Positions 1-5,715 of a DNA stretch of 6,008 bases are shown in pieces. How positions within the stretch are numbered: the stretch's first letter is position 1; the number at the start of each line of letters is the position of its first letter. This DNA is from Bordetella parapertussis (lineage in GTDB: Bacteria > Pseudomonadota > Gammaproteobacteria > Burkholderiales > SG8-41). The stretch lies in NCBI GenBank assembly GCA_945863085.1, contig CAMBCD010000181.1, forward strand, positions 1 through 6,008. The letters run 5' to 3'. Below the pieces are notes generated by a model that made no database searches, was not told the origin of the DNA, and saw only the letters and a program-made list of their open reading frames with translations. The position numbers were made by a program, and so were the translations under genes.

Positions 1-1377
1 GTGGTGGCGCAGATGGCGCAGCAGGTGGCGGTGATGTATGCCGGCGAAATCATTGAAACGGCACCGGTCGGCGCCTTTTTTGCCGGACCGGCGCATCCCT
101 ATTCACGCAAGCTTTTCGAGTCCCTGCCCGACCGTGCCGGGCGCGGCAAAACACTGGCCACAATCCGCGGCTCGGTGCCTGCGCTGACGCGGCAGTTCAC
201 CGGCTGCCGTTTTGCCGAACGTTGTGACAGTGCGCTGGCACATTGTGCGGACACGATCCCGCAGTGGGGCGCGGTACGCGATGGACAACGCGCGAAATGC
301 CATTTATACGACGGTGATGGGCGAAGTGTGAGGAGTGATGGGCAGGCGGCCGCGGCGCAGGAGGAACTCCGCCCCTCGCCCTTCAATCCTCAATCCGCAC
401 TCCTCCAACTCACCGACCTGCAAGTCCACTTCCCCATCCGCAAGGGGCTGTTGCAGCGTGTGACGGGTCACGTCAAAGCCGTCGATGGTGTATCGCTGGA
501 GATTGCTCCCGGCCGCACGCTGGGACTGGTCGGTGAATCCGGTTGCGGCAAGACCACGGTCGGCAAGGGGCTGCTGCGGCTGGTGCCGCCGACCGGGGGG
601 CAGGTGGTGTTCGGCGGTGTGGATTTGCTGGCGCTGGATCGTTCCGCGTTGCGCGATCGCCGCCGGCATGCGCAGATCATTTTCCAGGATCCCTATGCGT
701 CGCTGAATCCGCGGGTGCGTATCGGTGATGCGCTGGAGGAGGGCATGCTGGCGCTGGCGACTGGCATCGCTGCGGAGGAGCGCGCAGCACGCATCGATGC
801 CTTGCTGGTCGAAGTCGGTCTTACGCCTGATGTCAAAGGCCGCTATCCGCACGAATTTTCCGGCGGGCAGCGGCAACGAATCGCGATCGCCCGCGCGCTG
901 TCGGTGGATCCGCAGCTGATCGTCTGTGACGAGCCGACCAGTGCGCTGGATGTGTCGGTGCAGGCGCAGATCCTCAACCTGCTGAAGCGCCTGCAGCGCG
1001 AGAAGGGGCTCGCTTACCTGTTCATCAGCCACAACATGTCGGTGGTTGAATACATGGCGGACGAGCTTGCGGTGATGTATCTGGGGCGCATTGTCGAGCG
1101 TGGTACGGTGGCTGAAGTGCTGCATGCGCCGAAGCATCCGTACACCCGGGCGCTGCTGTCGGCAGTGCCGGTGGCGGACCCCAAGGCAGAGCGCCCGGTG
1201 ATTCGCGTCGATGGTGACCTGCCGTCACCCGTCAATCCGCCCAGGGGCTGCCATTTCCATCCGCGCTGCGGTGCCGCCTTGTCCTGCTGCAGCAGCGAGT
1301 ATCCGGACGAACACAACTTCAGCGCGTCGCACGCGACACGCTGCCATCTCTACAGCCGGACTACGGTGGAAGGTTAG
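1..1377 (+). CDS. Fused double-ATPase subunit of a peptide-type ABC importer (5'-truncated)
   Basis: Cytoplasmic ATPase that would power uptake of oligopeptides or similar small solutes through a Dpp/Opp/GsiA-class importer. The visible 458 residues begin just after the first ATPase's H-loop, so roughly 200 N-terminal residues lie outside the window and the GTG at base 1 is probably not the start. Residues 1-103 are the end of ABC domain 1 and its oligopeptide-type tail, with Cys 69, 75, 82 and 100. Residues 104-135 are a linker. The second ATPase is complete: Walker A GESGCGKTT (178-186, Lys184), Q-loop Gln229, signature SGGQ (287-290), Walker B ending Asp310 with catalytic Glu311, and H-loop His344. 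A second tail carries Cys 417, 423, 429/430 and 448. E. coli YejF has the same double-ATPase layout but lacks the final Cys tail, so I assign no symbol and no substrate. Permease and binding-protein genes would be expected upstream. The stop overlaps the mltD stop. Confidence 0.93.
   Translation: MVAQMAQQVAVMYAGEIIETAPVGAFFAGPAHPYSRKLFESLPDRAGRGKTLATIRGSVPALTRQFTGCRFAERCDSALAHCADTIPQWGAVRDGQRAKCHLYDGDGRSVRSDGQAAAAQEELRPSPFNPQSALLQLTDLQVHFPIRKGLLQRVTGHVKAVDGVSLEIAPGRTLGLVGESGCGKTTVGKGLLRLVPPTGGQVVFGGVDLLALDRSALRDRRRHAQIIFQDPYASLNPRVRIGDALEEGMLALATGIAAEERAARIDALLVEVGLTPDVKGRYPHEFSGGQRQRIAIARALSVDPQLIVCDEPTSALDVSVQAQILNLLKRLQREKGLAYLFISHNMSVVEYMADELAVMYLGRIVERGTVAEVLHAPKHPYTRALLSAVPVADPKAERPVIRVDGDLPSPVNPPRGCHFHPRCGAALSCCSSEYPDEHNFSASHATRCHLYSRTTVEG
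314..406. repeat. Repeat-like, inverted-repeat-flanked linker segment inside the ABC gene
   Basis: The inter-domain linker of the ABC protein has unusual base composition. GTGATGGGC occurs twice (314-322 and 335-343), exactly 21 bases apart. GAGGAGTG (330-337) is answered by its reverse complement CACTCCTC (398-405). A GCGGCCGC palindrome sits near the centre at 346-353. The left arm is purine-rich and the right arm pyrimidine-rich on the + strand, which resembles intergenic dispersed repeats more than coding sequence. The frame stays open throughout. That this is a captured repeat is inference; a low-complexity linker is the alternative. Confidence 0.35.
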
Positions 1378-2777
1378 CGGTCCGACTGGGTCGCGATGAC
1401 CGTGGATGCCGGCCTGGCCGGCTTGCTGCCGCGCGCGGCGGCTTTGACGGTGACCCTGGTGCGTTTCGCCGGCGCGCGTTTGGCGACTGCGGATTTCGTC
1501 GCTGGTTTGGCGCCGGGCTTGGCGTATTTCGAATTTTTGCTGCGCGCCGCCTTGTAGGCCTTGGGCAGGGATACCGGCGTTGCCGGCAGGTCGGGCAGGT
1601 TGGGGGTGTCTCCGGCCTTGACCGGCACCAGCAACGGCTGGCCGGTGCGGAACTTGTTTTTGGCGTTGATGTTGTTGACCTGCTTCAGTTCGGCGACGCT
1701 CATGCCGTACTTGGCGGCGATTTTCTCCGGCTTTTCGCCGGGCTTTACCGTATGCGCCTGCCACGATACCAGCGGCTGATCGTGATTCTCGAAGTTGGCA
1801 TTGAATATTGCGACCTTGTCACGCGGCAGCACGATGGTTTCCGTACCGCCGGCCTTGATCACCTGTTTGTTGTGCGCAGGGTTGAGGAACTTGAATTCAT
1901 CCAGCGGAAGCTCGGCGAATTTTGCGGCGAGTTTGACGTCGATGTGGCGCTTGACTGTGACCACTTCGAAATAAGGCTGGTTTGGCACGCTGGCCAGCTT
2001 GACGCCGAAGCGCGCCGGGTCGGCAATGATGTTTTTGACGGCAATCAGTTTCGGCAGGTAATTGCGCGTCTCCGCTGGCATGGTCAGGCTGGCGTAATCA
2101 CCCGGCAGGCCCTTGGCCTGGTTGCGCGACACGGCGCGGCCGACCGCACCTTCGCCCCAGTTGTAGGAAGCCAGCGCCAGTTCCCAGTCGCCGAACTGGG
2201 TGTGCAGTTTTTCCAGGTAATCCAGTGCCGCGCCGGTGGCGGCAATCACGTCGCGCCGGCCGTCATACCACCAGTTCTGGCGCAGGCCATAGAGCCGGCC
2301 TGTGGACGGGATGAACTGCCACAGGCCCGAGGCGTGGGCCCGGGAGTAGGCCTGCGGGTTATAGGCGGACTCGATCATCGGCAGCAGCGCGATTTCGGCC
2401 GGCAACTTGCGCCGCTCGATTTCTTCGATGATGTGGTACAGGTAGTGGCTGCTGCGATCGACCATGCGCGCGAAATATTCGGGCTTCGCGGAGTAGTAGG
2501 TTTCCCATTGCCGCACCAGGTCGTTGTCCATCGGTTTCATCGTGAAACCGGTGCGGATTCTTTCCCAGACATCAAGCGGGGGCTCTTTGACGGTTGCGAC
2601 CGGCGGCGTTGCCTCCGGGGTGGGTGCGGGCGCCGGGGCCGGCATTGCCATGACGGCGATCAGGTCAGCGGCAAGGGTTGGGGTGGGACTGGCTTGTTCC
2701 CCGGTCGGCAATTGCGCGCAGGCCGCGGCAAACAGGACGGCAGTCAGCAGGGCGCAGCGGGTGACGATTTTAATCAT
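1374..2777 (-). CDS. mltD: Membrane-bound lytic murein transglycosylase D (lipoprotein)
   Basis: Cleaves the MurNAc-GlcNAc bond of peptidoglycan, leaving 1,6-anhydro-MurNAc ends, for wall remodelling in the periplasm. The protein has 467 residues from the ATG at 2777; E. coli MltD has about 450. Residues 1-20 are a lipoprotein signal ending FAAAC, with lipidated Cys20, although the -3 position is Ala instead of the usual Leu. A Pro/Ala linker (about 46-60) leads to the GH23 domain with catalytic Glu136 in MIESAYNP, GLWQF (151-155) and ASYNWGEG (203-210). One clear LysM spans 342-386, and 270-318 may be a degenerate one. Residues 406-467 form a tail with 18 Lys/Arg and one acidic residue. An in-frame TTG at 2813 would add 12 residues ahead of the signal. 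I prefer the ATG because the promoter at 2825-2853 would start transcription only about 5 bases before the TTG. The Shine-Dalgarno is weak (GGGA, 2782-2785). Confidence 0.93.
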   Translation of the reverse strand: MIKIVTRCALLTAVLFAAACAQLPTGEQASPTPTLAADLIAVMAMPAPAPAPTPEATPPVATVKEPPLDVWERIRTGFTMKPMDNDLVRQWETYYSAKPEYFARMVDRSSHYLYHIIEEIERRKLPAEIALLPMIESAYNPQAYSRAHASGLWQFIPSTGRLYGLRQNWWYDGRRDVIAATGAALDYLEKLHTQFGDWELALASYNWGEGAVGRAVSRNQAKGLPGDYASLTMPAETRNYLPKLIAVKNIIADPARFGVKLASVPNQPYFEVVTVKRHIDVKLAAKFAELPLDEFKFLNPAHNKQVIKAGGTETIVLPRDKVAIFNANFENHDQPLVSWQAHTVKPGEKPEKIAAKYGMSVAELKQVNNINAKNKFRTGQPLLVPVKAGDTPNLPDLPATPVSLPKAYKAARSKNSKYAKPGAKPATKSAVAKRAPAKRTRVTVKAAARGSKPARPASTVIATQSDR

Positions 2778-2824
2778 GCGTTCCCAGTCCGGCGACGGCC
2801 GGATAAAAGCCAAAAGATTGCCGG

Positions 2825-2853
2825 ATGTTAGCTGTGGCCATCCGCAAAGTCAA
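2825..2853 (-). promoter_or_regulatory. Predicted sigma70-type promoter of mltD
   Basis: On the - strand, -35 TTGACT (2853-2848, 5 of 6 consensus) and -10 TAACAT (2830-2825, 4 of 6) are separated by exactly 17 bases. The region just upstream of the -35 (about 2855-2886) is strikingly AT-rich for this GC-rich window and could act as an UP element. It contains a small perfect dyad, CAATA-TTT-TATTG, at 2874-2886. Transcription would begin near 2818, giving a leader of about 40 bases to the ATG at 2777. mltD can therefore be transcribed independently of gloB upstream. Prediction by inspection only. Confidence 0.6.
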
Positions 2854-2926
2854 ACTGAATATTCCTTCAAAATCAATATTTTATTGTCATATCTGGAGGT
2901 GGGTGCTGAGGTTTGTGATGGATTCC

Positions 2927-3697
2927 TCAGAAATTGTTTTTCCAGTCGCGGATTTCGGCCAGCACGCTGACCGGATCAGTGAGTTTTTTTGCCGCCCGCG
3001 CACTGGCGCTGGCGATGATGGCTGGCTCGTCGACCCGCAGGAACGGGTTGGTGGCCTTTTCCTGGGCAATGGTCGAGGGGAGGGTCGGCTGGTCGCGCGC
3101 CCGCAACGCCTGCATCCGGGTTTCCAGTTCCGGCAGCCGGCGGTTGTCGGGCTCGGCGGCCCGGGCGAACTTGAGGTTGGACAGGGTGTATTCATGGCCG
3201 CAATAAACACGGGTGGCGTCCGGCAGGCGGGCCAGCCGGGTCAGCGAATCATGCATCTGGCGGGGTGTGCCTTCGAACAGCCGGCCGCAACCGGCCGCAA
3301 ACAGCGTATCGCCGCAGAACAGCAGGCCGTCGCCATGAAAGGCGATGTGCGAACGCGTGTGGCCGGGGATTTCCAGCGTTTCCATTTCAATGTTGAAATG
3401 CGGCAGCGTGAAACGCGCACCGTCGGCGAGCCGTTCGCTGACTTCAGGGATGCGTTCGTCCTGCGGTCCGTAGACGGGCACTTGTGTTCGCGCCAGCAAA
3501 GCCGCGTTGCCGCCGACATGATCGGCGTGGTGATGGGTGTTGAGGATCGCGACCAGTTGCAGCTTTTCGCGCGCCAGGTAGTTGAGCACCGGTTGTGCGT
3601 CGCCTGGGTCGACCACGGCGGCAAAGCCGGCGTCGCGGATGGTCCAGATGTAATTGTCGGCAAATGCGCGCAGCGGCACGACTTCATAAGCGGCCAT
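2927..3697 (-). CDS. gloB: Hydroxyacylglutathione hydrolase (glyoxalase II)
   Basis: Second enzyme of the glutathione-dependent methylglyoxal detoxification pathway: it hydrolyses S-D-lactoylglutathione to D-lactate and glutathione in the cytoplasm. The 256-residue length matches E. coli GloB (251). The fold is a metallo-beta-lactamase with a complete binuclear metal site: THHHADHVGG at 54-63 (His55, His57, Asp59, His60), His113 in PGHTRSH, bridging Asp130 in FCGDTLF, and His168 in CGHEYT. GCGRLFEGT (137-145) is a typical GloB active-site loop. The C-terminal helical part ends IRDWKNNF, with Arg250 and Lys253 matching the glutathione-binding basic pair known from the family. The ATG at 3697 has a good Shine-Dalgarno, GGAG at 3707-3704, six bases away. 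It diverges from the yafS-like gene, and about 150 bases with their own promoter separate it from mltD downstream. No terminator hairpin is visible after its stop. Confidence 0.98.
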   Translation of the reverse strand: MAAYEVVPLRAFADNYIWTIRDAGFAAVVDPGDAQPVLNYLAREKLQLVAILNTHHHADHVGGNAALLARTQVPVYGPQDERIPEVSERLADGARFTLPHFNIEMETLEIPGHTRSHIAFHGDGLLFCGDTLFAAGCGRLFEGTPRQMHDSLTRLARLPDATRVYCGHEYTLSNLKFARAAEPDNRRLPELETRMQALRARDQPTLPSTIAQEKATNPFLRVDEPAIIASASARAAKKLTDPVSVLAEIRDWKNNF

Positions 3698-3724
3698 ATT
3701 CGACTCCGTTCTGATCAGCGCCCG

Positions 3725-3752
3725 ATTATGATTTAAACTCGCTGCATGTCAA
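3725..3752 (-). promoter_or_regulatory. Predicted sigma70-type promoter of gloB
   Basis: On the - strand, a perfect -35 TTGACA (3752-3747) and -10 CATAAT (3730-3725, 5 of 6) are separated by 16 bases. Transcription would start near 3718, leaving a leader of about 20 bases that contains the GGAG Shine-Dalgarno (3707-3704) before the gloB ATG at 3697. The -35 box covers two bases of the start codon and the next codons of the divergent methyltransferase gene. This is the closest match to consensus in the window, judged by eye. Confidence 0.7.
3727..3732 (+). promoter_or_regulatory. Possible -10 element for the yafS-rnhA-dnaQ operon
   Basis: TATGAT matches 5 of 6 bases of the -10 consensus on the + strand and overlaps the gloB -10 box on the other strand. 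Nothing resembling TTGACA lies 16-18 bases upstream (3703-3710 reads ACTCCGTT) and there is no extended -10 TG. Any activity would need an activator or would be weak. Transcription would begin near 3739, only about 7 bases before the ATG at 3746, giving a nearly leaderless message. Confidence 0.3.
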
Positions 3753-4501
3753 TTGCGGTTGGCGGTCTTGGGGCAACTGAATGGCTGGCGAGTTCGCCGG
3801 GCCAGTACATTGTCGCGCGCGAACAGGCCTACTTCGACGAGGCGCTTGCCGACATTTTCGGTTATCACGCGCTGCAGCTCGGCCTCGAACAGGTGGACCT
3901 GCTGCGCGCCAGCCGCATTCCGCTGCGGGTGCATGCGGGGCCGCAGGGTGCGGTCGGCCTGCGCGCCGATTTCCGCGACCTGCCGATCGACTCGAACAGC
4001 GTCGACCTGATGGTGCTGCCGCACACGCTGGAGTTTTCCGCGCATCCGCACCAGGTGGTGCGCGAAGTCGCGCGGGTGCTGCGCCCCGAAGGCCATGTCA
4101 TCATTTCCGGATTCAATCCGCTGAGCCTGTGGGGCCTGCGCCGCAGCGTCGGTGCGCGTCGCGATTTCCCGTGGAGCGGCAATTTCATCCACCTGGCGCG
4201 GGTCAAGGACTGGTTTGCGCTGGTCGGCCTTGAAATCGTCGCCGGTTCGATGGCCTGTTATGCGCCGCCCTGCGTGGAGCAGAAGTGGCTGGACCGTTTC
4301 GGTTTCATGGAAAAAGCCGGTGACCGCTGGTGGCCGATTGCCGGCGGTGTATTTTTCCTGCAGGCGATCAAACGCGTGCGCGGCATCCGCCTGATCCTGC
4401 CGAAGTGGAGTGACCGCGCGGCGCCGCAGAAAAACCTGTCGCCGGTGCCGGAGCGTGTGCGTGATGAAGAGGGTATGGCAGCGAAGGTGCGCAGCGAATG
4501 A
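3746..4501 (+). CDS. yafS: YafS-like class I SAM-dependent methyltransferase
   Basis: Predicted cytoplasmic methyltransferase of the YafS family; its substrate is unknown. Residues 72-132 hold the recognisable core: [19 protein letters not shown] (72-90), then [21 protein letters not shown] (92-112), RPEG (113-116) and the family signature [15 protein letters not shown] (119-133). From memory, E. coli YafS has closely matching segments, including ISGFNP followed by GLRK. The glycine-rich motif I of most class I methyltransferases (GxGxG) is absent; LQLG at 43-46 is its likely degenerate remnant. The 251-residue length fits the family. An in-frame TAA at 3734-3736 leaves the ATG at 3746 as the first possible start, and the N-terminal sequence looks family-like, so the start is firm even without a Shine-Dalgarno. 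The stop overlaps the rnhA start (ATGA), so the genes are co-transcribed. The assignment rests on sequence likeness plus gloB/rnhA/dnaQ synteny. Confidence 0.88.
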   Translation: MSIAVGGLGATEWLASSPGQYIVAREQAYFDEALADIFGYHALQLGLEQVDLLRASRIPLRVHAGPQGAVGLRADFRDLPIDSNSVDLMVLPHTLEFSAHPHQVVREVARVLRPEGHVIISGFNPLSLWGLRRSVGARRDFPWSGNFIHLARVKDWFALVGLEIVAGSMACYAPPCVEQKWLDRFGFMEKAGDRWWPIAGGVFFLQAIKRVRGIRLILPKWSDRAAPQKNLSPVPERVRDEEGMAAKVRSE

Positions 4502-4989
4502 ATGACACGATTAACGAAGTGACGGCCGGAACCGAAGCGGGTGGCGTCATCGAGATTTACACCGACGGCGCCTGCAAGGGCAATCCGGGCGTCGGCGGCT
4601 GGGGCGCTTTGCTCTGCGGCGGCGGCAAGACACGCGAATTGTTTGGCGGCGAAGCCCATACCACCAACAACCGCATGGAGCTGACCGCGGTGATCCGCGC
4701 ACTGGAAGCCCTGAAGCGCCGCTGTCGCGTGCGCCTGCACACCGACTCCAAGTATGTGCAGCAGGGCATCTCCGAGTGGATCCATGCCTGGAAAAAACGC
4801 GGCTGGAAAACCGCCGACAAAAAACCGGTCAAAAACGAAGACCTGTGGCGCGAGCTGGATGTGCTGGCCGCGCAGCACGACATCGAATGGTTGTGGGTCA
4901 AGGGCCATGCCGGGCATGACGGCAATGAACGCGCCGACGAACTGGCGAACCGGGGCGTTGAGAGCGTGAAGCCGGGGCAGGCGGCCTGA
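4498..4989 (+). CDS. rnhA: Ribonuclease HI
   Basis: Cytoplasmic endonuclease that cuts the RNA strand of RNA-DNA hybrids, removing R-loops and helping clear Okazaki primers. The 163 residues contain a complete RNase H1 fold. Catalytic residues are Asp23 ([11 protein letters not shown]), Glu61 (TTNNRMEL), Asp83 (HTDSKYV) and Asp147, with His137 in the flexible VKGHAGH loop. Each lies exactly 13 positions after its E. coli counterpart (10, 48, 70, 134, 124). The handle region that binds substrate, [16 protein letters not shown] (98-113), is essentially the same as in E. coli. The 13-residue N-terminal extension depends on the ATG at 4498, which overlaps the methyltransferase stop; GAAGG at 4483-4487 is a usable but distant Shine-Dalgarno. 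The C-terminus is slightly shorter than in E. coli. The stop shares one base with the dnaQ start (TGATG), suggesting translational coupling. Confidence 0.98.
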   Translation: MNDTINEVTAGTEAGGVIEIYTDGACKGNPGVGGWGALLCGGGKTRELFGGEAHTTNNRMELTAVIRALEALKRRCRVRLHTDSKYVQQGISEWIHAWKKRGWKTADKKPVKNEDLWRELDVLAAQHDIEWLWVKGHAGHDGNERADELANRGVESVKPGQAA

Positions 4990-5693
4990 TGTCGACGCGG
5001 CAGATTTTCCTCGATACCGAAACCACGGGCCTGGATCCGAAGCTCGGTCACCGCGTGATCGAGGTCGCCGGTGTCGAGATGGTCAACCGGCGGTTGACCG
5101 GCAAACATTTCCATCGTTACCTCAATCCCGGACGTGACAGCGAAGAGGGCGCGCTGCAGGTGCACGGATTGACCACGGAATTCCTCAGCGACAAACCGAA
5201 GTTCGCCGAAATCGCCGACGAGTTTCTGGAGTACATCTCGGGCGCTGAACTGATCATCCATAACGCGCCATTCGATATCGGTTTCCTCGACAGTGAACTG
5301 GCGCTGGCGCGCAAAAAACGCCTGAAGACTTATTGTCCGGAAGTGACCGACACACTGCGCATGGCCAAAGACCTGCATCCGGGCAAACGCAACGGCCTCG
5401 ATGCCCTGTGCGACCGTTACCAGATCGACAACTCGGCACGCACGCTGCACGGCGCCCTGCTGGACGCGGAACTGCTGGCGGAGGTTTATCTGGCGATGAC
5501 CCGTGGCCAGAACAGCCTGATCATCGAAAGCGAAACCGTGAGCACCGAGGTCCGTGTGCCGGCATTTAATCGCGGCGAACTGAAGCTGACGGTGGTTCGC
5601 GCAAGCGCGGAAGAAATTGCTGCGCATGAAGCGCAGCTGGTCGAGATCGACAAGGCCAGCGGCGGCGCGTTGTGGCGGCGCGCTGAAACCTGA
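4989..5693 (+). CDS. dnaQ: DNA polymerase III epsilon subunit (3'-5' proofreading exonuclease)
   Basis: Proofreading subunit of the replicative polymerase core; it removes misincorporated bases and contacts the alpha subunit and the beta clamp. The 234 residues compare with 243 in E. coli. All DEDDh exonuclease motifs are present: Exo I DTETTG with Asp9 and Glu11, Exo II HNAPFDIGFLD with Asp96, and Exo III with His154 and Asp159. QNSLII (174-179) lies where E. coli has its clamp-binding QTSMAF and fits a beta-clamp motif. The C-terminal segment (about 190-230, with RGELKLTVVRAS and an AHEAQL stretch, ending GALWRRAET) matches the alpha-binding tail. That marks it as true DnaQ and not a stand-alone DnaQ-like nuclease. 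The ATG overlaps the rnhA stop by one base and has no strong Shine-Dalgarno, so expression probably depends on upstream translation. It converges on the transaldolase gene 14 bases downstream. Confidence 0.97.
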   Translation: MSTRQIFLDTETTGLDPKLGHRVIEVAGVEMVNRRLTGKHFHRYLNPGRDSEEGALQVHGLTTEFLSDKPKFAEIADEFLEYISGAELIIHNAPFDIGFLDSELALARKKRLKTYCPEVTDTLRMAKDLHPGKRNGLDALCDRYQIDNSARTLHGALLDAELLAEVYLAMTRGQNSLIIESETVSTEVRVPAFNRGELKLTVVRASAEEIAAHEAQLVEIDKASGGALWRRAET

Positions 5694-5715
5694 TCAGCCT
5701 GTAGTAATCAGGCTG
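5689..5715. terminator. Small hairpin at the dnaQ/tal convergent junction
   Basis: CAGCCTG (5695-5701) and CAGGCTG (5709-5715) form a perfect 7-base stem around a 7-base loop. The alternative stem CCTGAT (5689-5694) with ATCAGG (5707-5712) would compete with it. The hairpin fills the 14-base gap and includes the transaldolase stop codon (5708-5710). Neither side is followed by a T-run, so it does not qualify as a strong intrinsic terminator. It may slow polymerase, or protect 3' ends after Rho-dependent termination, for both converging transcripts. Confidence 0.35.

Noticed and set aside
346..353. GCGGCCGC (NotI site) as a sign of cloning or vector junction
   Set aside because: The ABC reading frame runs straight through it and no vector-like sequence surrounds it; such 8-mers are expected by chance in GC-rich genomes.
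304..1137. Long open frame (277 codons) on the - strand opposite the ABC gene
   Set aside because: It is antisense to clear ABC motifs, is rich in Arg, His and Gln in low-complexity style and has no recognisable domain. Typical shadow of GC-rich coding DNA.
1752..2831. 359-codon + strand open frame opposite mltD
   Set aside because: The opposite strand encodes an unmistakable MltD with catalytic motifs and a lipoprotein signal. This frame has no domain, and its start lies inside mltD without a Shine-Dalgarno.
2814..2926. Possible small gene or RNA between gloB and mltD
   Set aside because: Only 113 bases, and they are better explained by the mltD promoter and an AT-rich upstream element. 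I see no start with a Shine-Dalgarno and no strong hairpin.
2825..3736. 303-codon + strand open frame opposite gloB
   Set aside because: It is antisense to a complete GloB with all metal ligands, and the product resembles no family.
4791..4846. A-runs in rnhA (for example AAAAAA near 4793 and 4820) as programmed frameshift sites
   Set aside because: They encode the conserved Lys-rich handle ([16 protein letters not shown]). Their phase does not give the canonical A AAA AAG/C slip heptamer, and no overlapping downstream frame makes sense.
4557..5627. 356-codon - strand open frame opposite rnhA and dnaQ
   Set aside because: It spans two well-defined genes antisense and has a composition typical of shadow frames, with no motif.
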